Shown in pieces: positions 35,218 through 43,942 of a stretch of DNA of 64,000 nt. Under the pieces are notes generated by a model. It was not told where the DNA came from, did not search any database, and was given only the letters and a program-made list of their open reading frames with translations. This stretch comes from JALEFZ01 sp964564415. Lineage in GTDB: Bacteria; Bacteroidota; Bacteroidia; J057. The DNA is taken from contig CAZMAV010000002.1 in the NCBI GenBank assembly GCA_964564415.1, positions 304,779 through 368,778 of the forward strand, written 5' to 3'. Made by a program: the position numbers and the translations under genes. Positions within the stretch are counted from its first letter, which is position 1; the number at the start of each line of letters is the position of its first letter.

Positions 35218-37185
35218 ATGAAAAAGCTTTTCATCCTCATATCTGCCTTTCTTTGCTTCCTCAACTTAGGAAATGCTCAGAATTTCGACTGGTTAACCCA
35301 CGTGCTAGGCCTGTCGGAAGAATTGCCAACTGACATGGCCATCGGCCCGAGCGGCAACGCTTACGTCTGCGGCACCTTTGGCAACACCATGATCCTGCCT
35401 TCGGGTACCGTTACTTCGGCCGGCTTCAGAGATGCTTTCTTGTTCAAGTTCGATCCCCAGGGCAACCTGCTGTGGCACACCCTGATGACCAGTGCCTTCA
35501 GCGAGCAGCCGTTGGCAGTGGCGGTCGATAGCCAGGAGCATGTCTATGTGTTGGTAGATGCCAGCGACACGCTGAACATCCAAGGCAACGTGTTCACCAA
35601 TTTCTCGCTGCCGTATTTGGTGGTCGTATTCGACAGCGCCGGGCAATACCTCAGCCACTTTGAGCCGATCGACGATTTTGGTCAAGGGGCGGGATTCGGC
35701 TTTGCGGGGATGTCCGTCAGCCCCGGGGGGCGCATTTCCCTGGCGGGTACTGCGGGCATTTCACAGAGCATCACCATCGGTGGGCAAACCTTTGATTTGC
35801 CCGTCAACCCCTACAACGGCTTCCGCATCCCGCAGGGCTTCACTGCCCAGTTTCGGCCCGACGGTACGCTGCTCTGGGCCGACCTCACCAATGGTCGGGG
35901 CAACTCCTTCATCAACCACTTGGGGGCTGCGCCGGATGGCAGCGTGGTGGTCTGTGGGGCGTTTGGGCCGCAAAGCGGCGGGTCTAATTCCGTGTTTGAC
36001 TTCGGGCCAGGTACCCCCTCACTCAGCACCGATTTTGGCCACGCAGGCTTCGTGGCCCGCTATGATAGCAGCGGCAACGTGCTGTGGGCGCAGGCCATGC
36101 AGCCGGGGCAGCCCGTGGTGAGCCAATTTACCGAAGTTTCTGCCCGCAAGCTGGCGGTCGATCCCAGCGGGGCGGTGTACATCTACGGCGAATACAAGGA
36201 GACGGTGCGCTGGGGCGCAGACTCGGTCAATGACTTTCCAGCGCCGTTTCTTGGTTCTGTGGGATCCTACGGATTTGTCGCCAAGGCTTCCCCGGCGGGG
36301 ACTCCGCTGTGGATTCACGGGGTCAGCTTTGAAGATAATGGCTATGCTCTTGTGAAAGCCATGACCGCCGACTCGGTCAACGTATTTTTGGGGGGAGAGT
36401 ACAGCGACACCCTGCTCATCGGCGGGCTGGGCCTCTTTGGCGGCAGCTCTGACATCTGGTTTGCCAGCCTGGACGGCAGCAACGCCCAGGGCAATTACCT
36501 GCAAGGTGTCAACGCGCCGGGCTTTCCCGATGAGGTCAACGGCTTGGCCGTGCGGGAAAACGGCCGCCTGTACGTAACCGGCACCATTGATCCCCCCGCC
36601 AATTTCGGTCCCTTCGCCATCACCGACCCGCCCAACTCTTGTTGCTACAATTTTTTCCTGGCGGGCTATGGCGTGGGCTGCGATACGACAGCCATTGGCT
36701 TTGTGGTGGATGATATTAGCCCTACCGGAGAGGCTAGCATCCTCAATACTACCGTAAATGCAGAAAGCTATAGTTGGTCCTTTGGCGATGGTGGTACTTC
36801 GACAGAAGAAAATCCTACCCATCAATATCAGCCAGGGACTTATACCCTCTGCTTGATCGCTTTGGGCCCCTGCGATATAGATACCCTTTGCGAAACAGTC
36901 GAAGTAGGCCCTACCTCGGTCACAAGTCCAAGGTCTTTGACATTCAAGGTATACCCCAATCCTGCTCAGGATCATGTTAAGCTTGCCTGGACAGGTGCCT
37001 TGCCTGCCGATTATGTGGTCCAATGGTATAACTCCTTGGGGCAGAAAGTCGGCAGTGAAATTCTGACCGCGGGTCGGGAAGAAAATCTGATTATTTTCCT
37101 GGCGGGACAACCTTCAGGGACCTATTTATTGCGAGTGAGTTCTCCCAATACACAGGAGATCATGCGCATTCAAAAGCTAGAATAA
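35218..37185 (+). CDS. T9SS-secreted PKD protein with a GC-rich passenger
   Basis: 655 residues. Signal peptide (MKKLFILISAFLCFLNLGNAQ), then SBBP-type repeats (DMAIGPSGNAYVCGTFG, FLFKFDPQGNLLWHT; AVDPSGAVYIYGEYKET) to about residue 490, one PKD domain (~510-560; YSWSFGDGGTSTEENPTHQYQPGTYTLCL), and a type A T9SS sorting domain (~575-655; FKVYPNPAQDHVKL, GTYLLRV). The bases from ~35300 to ~36700 are much richer in GC (67-68% in two 60-base stretches I counted) than the PKD/sorting part (47% and 55%) or the upstream gene (53%). This suggests a transferred passenger joined to a resident tail. Confidence 0.8.
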   Translation: MKKLFILISAFLCFLNLGNAQNFDWLTHVLGLSEELPTDMAIGPSGNAYVCGTFGNTMILPSGTVTSAGFRDAFLFKFDPQGNLLWHTLMTSAFSEQPLAVAVDSQEHVYVLVDASDTLNIQGNVFTNFSLPYLVVVFDSAGQYLSHFEPIDDFGQGAGFGFAGMSVSPGGRISLAGTAGISQSITIGGQTFDLPVNPYNGFRIPQGFTAQFRPDGTLLWADLTNGRGNSFINHLGAAPDGSVVVCGAFGPQSGGSNSVFDFGPGTPSLSTDFGHAGFVARYDSSGNVLWAQAMQPGQPVVSQFTEVSARKLAVDPSGAVYIYGEYKETVRWGADSVNDFPAPFLGSVGSYGFVAKASPAGTPLWIHGVSFEDNGYALVKAMTADSVNVFLGGEYSDTLLIGGLGLFGGSSDIWFASLDGSNAQGNYLQGVNAPGFPDEVNGLAVRENGRLYVTGTIDPPANFGPFAITDPPNSCCYNFFLAGYGVGCDTTAIGFVVDDISPTGEASILNTTVNAESYSWSFGDGGTSTEENPTHQYQPGTYTLCLIALGPCDIDTLCETVEVGPTSVTSPRSLTFKVYPNPAQDHVKLAWTGALPADYVVQWYNSLGQKVGSEILTAGREENLIIFLAGQPSGTYLLRVSSPNTQEIMRIQKLE

Positions 37186-37233
37186 GGCAGGATACATCAT
37201 TCCTGACTCATTGCTGGGACTAGGATCAAAATC

Positions 37234-37271
37234 AAGGGGATAAGCCAAAACAGACGGCTTATCCCCTTATT
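37234..37271 (+). terminator. Intrinsic terminator after the T9SS gene
   Basis: AAGGGGATAAGCC (37234-37246) is perfectly complementary to GGCTTATCCCCTT (37256-37268), followed by ATTGTTG. Confidence 0.75.
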
Positions 37272-37346
37272 GTTGGGGTTGAGGCAAAGATGATTTTATA
37301 ATGGAATGAAGTCTGCTTAATTAGAGACAAGAAACCTTTTACCTCA

Positions 37347-38150
37347 ATGGAATTACACACCTTACTTACTGAGCTCAACCTCACTGCCAAGGAGGCGGGC
37401 AAGAAGATTCTGGAAATCTACAACGACGAAAGCCGCTTTCAAGTAGTGGATTTTAAAGCGGATGATTCTCCCCTTACCCAAGCGGACAAGGCTGCTCATG
37501 AGGTCATCACCTCCAGGCTTGCCGCCCTTACCCCGGATATTCCCGTCCTCTCTGAGGAGGGAGGCCACCATGATTATGAGAGTCGAAAGGACTGGACCAA
37601 ATTTTGGCTGGTAGATCCCCTGGATGGAACCAAGGAATTTATCAAGCGCAACGGAGAGTTTACGGTCAACATCGCCTTGATTGACCAGGGCAAGGCTGTC
37701 ATGGGAGTGGTATATGTTCCGGTTCAAGACTTGACCTATTACGCTGCCCAGGGCCAGGGGGCCTTTAAACAGGCAGGCGAAGAGGAAGCAGAAAAAATAT
37801 CCGTATCGAGTTTTGGGATGAATGACGAGGGCCTGCGCATCGTTTGCTCCCGTTCTCACATGAGTGCAGAAGTAGAAGCCTATATCGAGCAATTTGAGGC
37901 TCCCCAGACGGTATCGATGGGAAGCTCTCTCAAATTGGTCCTGGTCGCCGAAGGCAAAGCCGACATTTATCCCCGCCTGGGACCTACCATGGAGTGGGAT
38001 ACAGCCGCCGCTCATGCCATTGTCCAGGAAGCAGGGGGAGAGGTCATCGATCACGAATCCAAGCAAACCCTGGTCTACCACAAAGAAAATCTCCTGAATC
38101 CCTATTTCATTGTCTTTGGAAAGCGGGAGATGGTGGGCTCAGATCAGTAA
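37347..38150 (+). CDS. cysQ: 3'(2'),5'-bisphosphate nucleotidase CysQ
   Basis: A 267-residue member of the inositol-monophosphatase superfamily, CysQ branch, which removes the 3'-phosphate of PAP produced in sulfate assimilation. Metal/substrate motifs: LSEEGGHHDYESRKDW, then WLVDPLDGTKEFIKRNGEFTVNIALI, and the C-terminal LGPTMEWDTAAAHAIVQEAGG (the WD pair). The gene has a strong terminator between it and the preceding T9SS gene. Its last bases overlap the end of the convergent DUF92-like gene. Confidence 0.93.
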   Translation: MELHTLLTELNLTAKEAGKKILEIYNDESRFQVVDFKADDSPLTQADKAAHEVITSRLAALTPDIPVLSEEGGHHDYESRKDWTKFWLVDPLDGTKEFIKRNGEFTVNIALIDQGKAVMGVVYVPVQDLTYYAAQGQGAFKQAGEEEAEKISVSSFGMNDEGLRIVCSRSHMSAEVEAYIEQFEAPQTVSMGSSLKLVLVAEGKADIYPRLGPTMEWDTAAAHAIVQEAGGEVIDHESKQTLVYHKENLLNPYFIVFGKREMVGSDQ

Positions 38151-39496
38151 AGCCCATAAAATAAAAGTCCTCCGAGGGTCGCGCTAAACAAGGTCATGGC
38201 AACATTTACCGTGTCATTGTTTAGCAGCCCCTTTCTTTGTAGGCTGGCGCCAAGGGCGGAGTCAAACATGACCCCCAAAAATCCCACTGCCACAGCCATG
38301 GCGCTTCCCCTTACCCAACTCCCCTCCAGAAGTCCGTATCCCAAGACGATCGCGATGGCCCCTAAAAGCCCGGCGAGGCTACCTTCCAAACTTATAGCCC
38401 CGTCCAGCCCCCTTCGATCAGGCTTGAAGGTCAGGATGTTGATGTAGCGCCTCCCATAAAGGTTGCCTAGTTCTGAAGCCAGGGTATCACCGGTAGCAGC
38501 TGCCAGGCTTGCCATGACAGCCGTCATGAATAATTCCCGATAAAGGGGAAAAACCCAGGCCAACACAGCACTCAGGGCGGGAATAAGTCCATTGGCCAGG
38601 GCATTGTTGATGGAGCGCTTGCCTTCATTTTCCTGGGCCAGGCCTTCGGCTTTCTTACGCCTCCTTCCCCACATCGAAGCGGCCGTTCCTCCCACAAAAA
38701 ATATCCCCAGCATAGCCAGCGCAGCAAAACCTCCTCCCAAAAATATGGCAAAGGCGATCAGTCCTCCCGTGATGCTGCCGGATATATCTATTTTTCCTGT
38801 AGCCCAACTTACGGCAGCAAAGACAAAGGTGAGGAAGAGGCCCAGCCATACATTCGAAGGAAAAAACAGGCTTCCATACAGCATGGCTTCCTTGGTAAAG
38901 TAAGCCACTAAACTAGCACTTAAAGGGACACTTAGGTTGTCATCGACCAGATAGGGAAGGCTTTCCACCAAGGCAGATATAGAGAGGGCAATGAAGATGA
39001 TCAGAAGCCATTGGCCTACGTCGAGGCCGAGGCGCTGGGATTGGGGAAGGAGATAGACCAGGGCCAGGGTCAGTACAGCACCTATGAAGGCAAAGGCTAG
39101 GCTTCCCGAAATAGACTTTTGAGGGTTCCAGGGCCAGCGGGGTCCAGGGATTCTCCTACCTACAAAGTTGGCGGCTGCATCTCCAAAGGCCATGGCTCCC
39201 CAGGCAATGGCCATGAAAATCTGCTGGTCAAAAAACAAAAGGCTGACGAGTGTAAGGCTGGCAGGGTAGAGAAGAAGTCCCTTGTCGCTACCTTTGCTCC
39301 CGTCTTGATGTCTGGAAAGGCGATTGCGGCTCAGGCGGGGAAGAAAAAAAAGGTTGAAAACCAAGGCCGTCAAAGCGGCCAGGCTAATCATGATCGGAGA
39401 GAGACGACCGATAAGCAGGGCAAAGCCTGCCATTGCCACATGTACCAAGAGTCTGCTCTTGTTTTCTTCCATTGATAAGGGCATATGGAAAGACAA
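38144..39496 (-). CDS. Fusion of phytol-kinase-like and DUF92/VTE6-like domains
   Basis: A polytopic membrane protein of 450 residues. The first half (about 1-215) resembles CTP-dependent phytol/dolichol kinases, with AFGDAAANFVGRRIPGPRW and NPQKSISGSLAFAF, the hallmark G-D-x-x-x-x-x-G and K-(S/T)-x-x-G blocks. The second half is the DUF92/TMEM19 family (VTE6, phytyl-phosphate kinase): KATGKIDISGSITGGLIAFAIFLGGGFAAL-like region, ATGDTLASELGNLYGRRYINILTFK, GLDGAISLEGSLAGL, and FDSALGASLQRKG. The two domains are known as separate enzymes that phosphorylate an isoprenoid alcohol twice. Here they are one protein. The ATG at 39472 is a possible later start. Confidence 0.8.
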   Translation of the reverse strand: MSFHMPLSMEENKSRLLVHVAMAGFALLIGRLSPIMISLAALTALVFNLFFLPRLSRNRLSRHQDGSKGSDKGLLLYPASLTLVSLLFFDQQIFMAIAWGAMAFGDAAANFVGRRIPGPRWPWNPQKSISGSLAFAFIGAVLTLALVYLLPQSQRLGLDVGQWLLIIFIALSISALVESLPYLVDDNLSVPLSASLVAYFTKEAMLYGSLFFPSNVWLGLFLTFVFAAVSWATGKIDISGSITGGLIAFAIFLGGGFAALAMLGIFFVGGTAASMWGRRRKKAEGLAQENEGKRSINNALANGLIPALSAVLAWVFPLYRELFMTAVMASLAAATGDTLASELGNLYGRRYINILTFKPDRRGLDGAISLEGSLAGLLGAIAIVLGYGLLEGSWVRGSAMAVAVGFLGVMFDSALGASLQRKGLLNNDTVNVAMTLFSATLGGLLFYGLY

Positions 39497-39729
39497 TGAG
39501 GTGAAAATGAAAAATATTATTCAAAACACCCTTTAAAACTTGAGTTTCTTAAGCTCCAGATTGGGAACCAAAGGCTTAAAAGGAGAATTTTGATCTCTAT
39601 CGGATCAAACGAAATCATCTTTTTGTGTAGACCAAACATAGTTTTGAGCTACAAGTTTTATGAGTGTATAAAATGTGTTATTTTGTACCCAATTACTATT
39701 ATTTCAACACTAACTTAAACATACAAATC

Positions 39730-40341
39730 ATGGCATTCACGCTACCTGAACTTCCCTACGCGAAAGACGCACTTGAACCACACATTGGTGCAGATACCAT
39801 GGAGGTGCACCACGATAAGCACCACGCCGGATATACCAAAAAGCTCAACGCAGCTATCGAGGGCACCGACCTTGCCAACAAGTCCATCGAAGATATCCTG
39901 AGCAATGTAGGCTCCCAGTCCAACGCTGTTCGCAACAACGGGGGAGGATTTTACAATCACGACCTTTTCTGGAAGGTCATGGGCCCCAATGGAGGTGGCA
40001 ATCCTTCTGGCGCAGTTGGCGAGGCCATCAACAAAGATTTTGGCTCTTACGAATCTTTCAAAGAAGAATTTTCCAAGGCAGCAGCCTCTCGCTTTGGTTC
40101 TGGCTGGGCCTGGTTGATCAAAAAAGGCGACGGAAGCCTGGCCGTAAGCTCCACTCCCAACCAGGACAATCCCATGATGGATGTAGTTCCCGACAGCGAC
40201 AAAGGTACCCCTATCCTAGGTTTGGATGTATGGGAACATGCCTACTACCTCAACTACCAAAACCGTCGTCCCGACTACATAGAGGCATTTTTCAATGTCA
40301 TCAACTGGGATAAAGTGAATGAAATGTACCAGAATACATAA
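39730..40341 (+). CDS. Superoxide dismutase (Fe/Mn family)
   Basis: Converts superoxide to hydrogen peroxide and oxygen. I start at ATG 39730 (MAFTLPELPYAKDALEPHIG) because this is the normal N-terminus; the upstream ATG at 39664 only adds leader-like residues. 203 residues with metal ligands His27 (MEVHHDKHHAGY), the second His in GGFYNHDLFWKVM, Asp of LDVWEHAYYLNYQNRRPDYI and the following His. The PNGGGNPSG segment is typical of Mn- or cambialistic members, so the metal cannot be fixed from the sequence alone. Confidence 0.94.
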   Translation: MAFTLPELPYAKDALEPHIGADTMEVHHDKHHAGYTKKLNAAIEGTDLANKSIEDILSNVGSQSNAVRNNGGGFYNHDLFWKVMGPNGGGNPSGAVGEAINKDFGSYESFKEEFSKAAASRFGSGWAWLIKKGDGSLAVSSTPNQDNPMMDVVPDSDKGTPILGLDVWEHAYYLNYQNRRPDYIEAFFNVINWDKVNEMYQNT

Positions 40342-40390
40342 AAAAAGCGTATGTTAGCATATACGCAGACTATTGCTTTATTATGAATGA

Positions 40391-40422
40391 AAGGCTGGCT
40401 CTCCAAGTGCCAGCCTTTTTCT
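40391..40422 (+). terminator. Intrinsic terminator after the superoxide dismutase
   Basis: AAGGCTGGC (40391-40399) pairs with GCCAGCCTT (40409-40417) and is followed by a T-rich stretch. Confidence 0.8.
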
Positions 40423-40455
40423 ATTATATTTGTAGCAATTTCAATTCATAATAGG

Positions 40456-41346
40456 ATGAAGGCAAAAATACTGGACGGGAAAAAAACCTCTCAGGAAATC
40501 AGAAATGAAATCAAGGAGGAAGTTGAGCGACTCAAAAGCAAGGGGCTCAGGCCTCCTCATCTCGTGGCTATCCTGGTCGGAGACAACCCTGCTTCCCATA
40601 CCTATGTCAGGGGAAAAATGAGGGCCTGCGAAGAGGTAGGCTTCAGGTCCACCAACAAGCACCTGCCTTCAACCACCACTGAGCAAGAACTTCTGGGATG
40701 GGTCAAGACCTACAATGAAGACCCCACAGTAGATGGTATCCTGGTTCAAATGCCCCTTCCGGAGCATATTGTACCCCAAAACATTACCAAAACCATCGTC
40801 CCACATAAGGATGCGGATGGATTTCACCCCCTCAATGTAGGGCTGATGACCCTCAATTTTCCCGGTATCCTTTCTGCTACTCCCGCAGGAATCATCGAAC
40901 TTCTCGACCGGTACGGGATTCCTACTAAGGGAAAACACTGCGTAGTGGCCGGCCGCAGCCGAATCGTAGGAAGACCTATGTCTATTCTAATGTCGAGAGG
41001 AGGCAAGCCCGGCGAAGCTACCGTAACCCTCTGCCATCGCTACACCCCTCCTGAAATGCTCAAAAAAATGTGTCTGCAAGCGGATATCGTAATCGTAGCT
41101 GTAGGCATCCCTGGCCTGATCAAAGCAGACATGATCAAGGATGACGCCGTAGTTATCGACGTTGGGATAAACAGAATCCCAGCACCTGAAAAGAAATCCG
41201 GTTACCGCCTGGTAGGAGATGTAGACTTCGAGGCTGTAGCAAAAAAAGCCTCCTATATTACCCCAGTTCCAGGCGGTGTGGGACCCATGACCGTGGCCAT
41301 GCTGCTTTCCAATACCCTGACTGCATACAAAAGAACTCATGGATAA
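40456..41346 (+). CDS. folD: Bifunctional methylene-THF dehydrogenase/cyclohydrolase
   Basis: Interconverts methylene-, methenyl- and formyl-tetrahydrofolate. I start at ATG 40456 (MKAKILDGKKTSQEIRNEIKEEV), since the frame upstream of it lies partly in the superoxide dismutase terminator. 296 residues with KPPHLVAILVGDNPAS-type N-terminal block (here RPPHLVAILVGDNPASHTYVRGKMRACEE), VDGILVQMPLPEHI, DADGFHPLNVG, VVAGRSRIVGRPMS and PVPGGVGPMTVAMLLSNT. Catalytic Lys is in YVRGKM. Its end overlaps the start of the phosphatase gene by eight bases. Confidence 0.95.
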   Translation: MKAKILDGKKTSQEIRNEIKEEVERLKSKGLRPPHLVAILVGDNPASHTYVRGKMRACEEVGFRSTNKHLPSTTTEQELLGWVKTYNEDPTVDGILVQMPLPEHIVPQNITKTIVPHKDADGFHPLNVGLMTLNFPGILSATPAGIIELLDRYGIPTKGKHCVVAGRSRIVGRPMSILMSRGGKPGEATVTLCHRYTPPEMLKKMCLQADIVIVAVGIPGLIKADMIKDDAVVIDVGINRIPAPEKKSGYRLVGDVDFEAVAKKASYITPVPGGVGPMTVAMLLSNTLTAYKRTHG

Positions 41347-41818
41347 AACACGTGTGCTCTTCGTCTGCCTCGGAAATATCTGTCGATCTCCCATGGCAGA
41401 GGGACTTTTTCTGGATAAGGTAAAAAAATCAGGTCTTGAGGATCAGATAAGCGTAGACTCTGCTGGAACCTCTGGCTGGCATATCAATGAGGCTCCCGAC
41501 AAAAGGATGAGGGCAGTAGCCGAAAGAAATCATATCCACCTTCCTTCCCGCTCACGCAAACTCCTTCCGGAAGACCTGCAGAACTTTGATATTATCCTGG
41601 TGATGGATGAAAGCAACCTGGAAAATACAAAGGAGTTGGCGGGAGAACAGAAAGAACTCCATGCTAAGATTTTCAAAATGAGGGATTTTGACCCTGACCA
41701 CAAGGGTGCAGATGTGCCCGATCCCTATTTCGGAGGTGATGAAGGCTTTGAAGAGGTCTATCAGATGCTGGACCGATCTACCGAAGAACTGCTGAATCAC
41801 ATTACCCAGAAACGTTGA
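41339..41818 (+). CDS. Low-molecular-weight protein tyrosine phosphatase
   Basis: 159 residues with the P-loop CLGNICRS (Cys10 and Arg16) at the N-terminus and a C-terminal DPDHKGADVPDPYFGG with the general-acid Asp (DPYF). Landmarks also include SAGTSGWHINEAPDKRM. Likely dephosphorylates tyrosine kinases of capsule or other targets. It overlaps folD by eight bases, so translation may be coupled; the pairing with folD is common in some Bacteroidota but its purpose is not known. Confidence 0.95.
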   Translation: MDKTRVLFVCLGNICRSPMAEGLFLDKVKKSGLEDQISVDSAGTSGWHINEAPDKRMRAVAERNHIHLPSRSRKLLPEDLQNFDIILVMDESNLENTKELAGEQKELHAKIFKMRDFDPDHKGADVPDPYFGGDEGFEEVYQMLDRSTEELLNHITQKR

Positions 41819-41829
41819 CCAAGAAAAAA

Positions 41830-41868
41830 AGAAAGGCCTTTGACATCAATGACATCAAAGGCCTTTCT
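41830..41868. terminator. Bidirectional terminator, perfect 14-bp stem
   Basis: AGAAAGGCCTTTGA (41830-41843) and TCAAAGGCCTTTCT (41855-41868) are perfectly complementary with an 11-base loop. A-rich on the left and T-containing on the right, it can end both folD/phosphatase and the convergent POT transporter transcripts. Confidence 0.85.
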
Positions 41869-41958
41869 CGATTTAATCTGTCGGGCTTAGCATAAATAAC
41901 TTATTTTCTTCCCCAACAGCGCTATCTCTGCATCCCTAAAGATGATTTGTGATAATCA

Positions 41959-43857
41959 TCAGTGTATGCCATTCATCCATTTCCTGAGTATGGGGACCAG
42001 GAGGAAGAGGAAGGCAGCAGCTCCCAATACGACATAAACACCCCAAGTCAGGTAGGTATCCGAGTAGATGTTGAGGGATTCTAGCTTGTCCAGGTTTTCG
42101 GCACCATTGTCCAGGGCTGTCAACTTGCCCAATTCCCCTGCCATTTTGTTGGCTAGGGAGATAGAAAGAAACCAGACTCCCATGGTATATCCCACGATCT
42201 TGGCAGGAGAGAGTTTGGTAATCATGGACAGTCCTACTGGTGATAAGCTAAGTTCGCCCGTGGTGTGGAGGAGGTACATTAGCACCAAAAAGATCATAGG
42301 GACCAACCCTTCATTTGAAGCGAATAACTTGGCTCCTACCACGATGACCACGAAGCCCAGGCCCAGCTGAGTCAGTCCTAAAACGAATTTCATAGGGGTA
42401 GAAGGCTCATTGCCTGACTTGTTGAGGCGAATCCAAATCCATGAAAAGACGGGTGCCAGGATAATGATAAAAAAGGCATTGAGGGATTGGAAGACCGAGG
42501 AAGGAATTTCGCTTCCCAGGACTACGCGGTTGACATTTCTTTCTGTGAAGAGGGTCAGTGAACCTCCGGCTTGTTCGAAAAGGGCCCAAAAGAGGGCGTG
42601 AAAGACAAAAAGTACAGGGATGACAAGGAGTCTTTCACCGATGACTTTTTTGGGCAAGGTCTCGGTCTTTATCTCTACAGCTTCTCCCCCTCCGATTTCA
42701 CCGATTTTTGCTTCTTCAGGATCTATTTCTTCAAGCGCTTCTGTGGTAGTCTCCTCTGATGCCGGTCGCAAAATACCCAGGATCAGCAGGACGATGAGCA
42801 AGGCAAAGGCTCCCACCACAACGTAATAGGCCAGATTGACACTGGTAATGGCATTGCCTGCTTCCTCTGACCCATAAAGAATCTCCGGTATCAGCTCAAA
42901 GACATTTCCCAGGAAAATGAGGGTACCCAAGCCTACCAGGGCATAGATGATATGGCGGGAGGTTTTGACAAAACCACTGGCGACATTTCTGATTTCAACT
43001 CCCTGAAGAATGAGGTTGCCGAGGATGGCACAGCTTGCCGCCAGGAGGAGGTAATTAAGAATTTGATCTAGGTTGAGGAAAAATGCTACCACGGGCACTG
43101 CAATGATAGAGCCTGCATAGACGGGCATATCCCTGGCGAGGCCTTTACTTCTCCCTTCTTTGGGTGCAGGTGCCAAGCCTTTGTTGCCAAAGGTCTTCAT
43201 CATGGCGGCAAAGACGATAAGTCCGATCATCATGCCAATGCCTGCTAGGCCAAAGCCATAGTGCCAGTTGATGGTCTGACCGACGTAGCCACAGGTGAGG
43301 GTGGAGAGAAAGGCCCCAATATTGACACCCATGTAGAAAATCGTGAAAGCTCCGTCCTTTCGCGGATCGTTCCTATCGTAAAATTTTCCTAGAAAAGAGG
43401 AGATGTTAGGCTTGAAGTAGCCATTACCTACAATAATAAGAGCCAAAGAGGCAAAGAATAGGGGCAGGTTGTCCTCAAAGCCCATACCTGTGATGGCCAG
43501 GGCAAAGTGGCCGGCGGCCATCAGGCCTCCTCCCCAAAGAATGGCCTTCCGGAAGCCAAAAACCCGGTCGGCGATCAAGCCTCCTACTACCGGAAACAAA
43601 TAAACCATGGCTGTGTAGGCCCCATAGACCCCAAGAGCCTTGGTTTCCCCTCCTGCTAATTCGGCAAACAGGACCTGGGTCATGTAGAGGGTGAGAAGGG
43701 CGCGCATGCCGTAATAGGAAAACCTCTCCCACATTTCTGCAAAAAAGAGGATGAAAAGTGCCTTGGGATGGGTCTTGCGATTGGCTGCGATCACAAAGGG
43801 GATCCATATGCTGACGAAAATCCAACCGATGATCATCAACCATAAGGTAACGTCCAT
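41959..43857 (-). CDS. POT-family di/tripeptide transporter (first)
   Basis: A 632-residue member of the proton-coupled oligopeptide transporter (POT/PTR2) family, with the signature FFAEMWERFSYYGMRALLTLYM in TM1 and IFYMGVNIGAFLSTLTCGYVGQ, and about 14 hydrophobic helices. A hydrophilic loop (~385-430, EEIDPEEAKIGEIGGGEAVEIKTETLPKK) divides the two halves. Takes up di- and tripeptides with protons. Adjacent to a second POT gene on the same strand (86 bases apart), so the two are probably co-transcribed. Confidence 0.94.
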   Translation of the reverse strand: MDVTLWLMIIGWIFVSIWIPFVIAANRKTHPKALFILFFAEMWERFSYYGMRALLTLYMTQVLFAELAGGETKALGVYGAYTAMVYLFPVVGGLIADRVFGFRKAILWGGGLMAAGHFALAITGMGFEDNLPLFFASLALIIVGNGYFKPNISSFLGKFYDRNDPRKDGAFTIFYMGVNIGAFLSTLTCGYVGQTINWHYGFGLAGIGMMIGLIVFAAMMKTFGNKGLAPAPKEGRSKGLARDMPVYAGSIIAVPVVAFFLNLDQILNYLLLAASCAILGNLILQGVEIRNVASGFVKTSRHIIYALVGLGTLIFLGNVFELIPEILYGSEEAGNAITSVNLAYYVVVGAFALLIVLLILGILRPASEETTTEALEEIDPEEAKIGEIGGGEAVEIKTETLPKKVIGERLLVIPVLFVFHALFWALFEQAGGSLTLFTERNVNRVVLGSEIPSSVFQSLNAFFIIILAPVFSWIWIRLNKSGNEPSTPMKFVLGLTQLGLGFVVIVVGAKLFASNEGLVPMIFLVLMYLLHTTGELSLSPVGLSMITKLSPAKIVGYTMGVWFLSISLANKMAGELGKLTALDNGAENLDKLESLNIYSDTYLTWGVYVVLGAAAFLFLLVPILRKWMNGIH

Positions 43858-43942
43858 AACAGCTTTGGTTTTAGGTTAGTGATAGATGTCCAGGTTCCGT
43901 AAAAGGGGCGGCGAAGGCCCGCTCCTAAATTATTTCAGATGA

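Noticed and set aside
36019..37110. A 363-codon minus-strand frame opposite the T9SS protein, and similar long frames at 44636-45925, 20431-21438 and 26038-27072
   Set aside because: They are antisense to well-supported genes and have no family motifs; GC-rich sequence lengthens such frames by chance.
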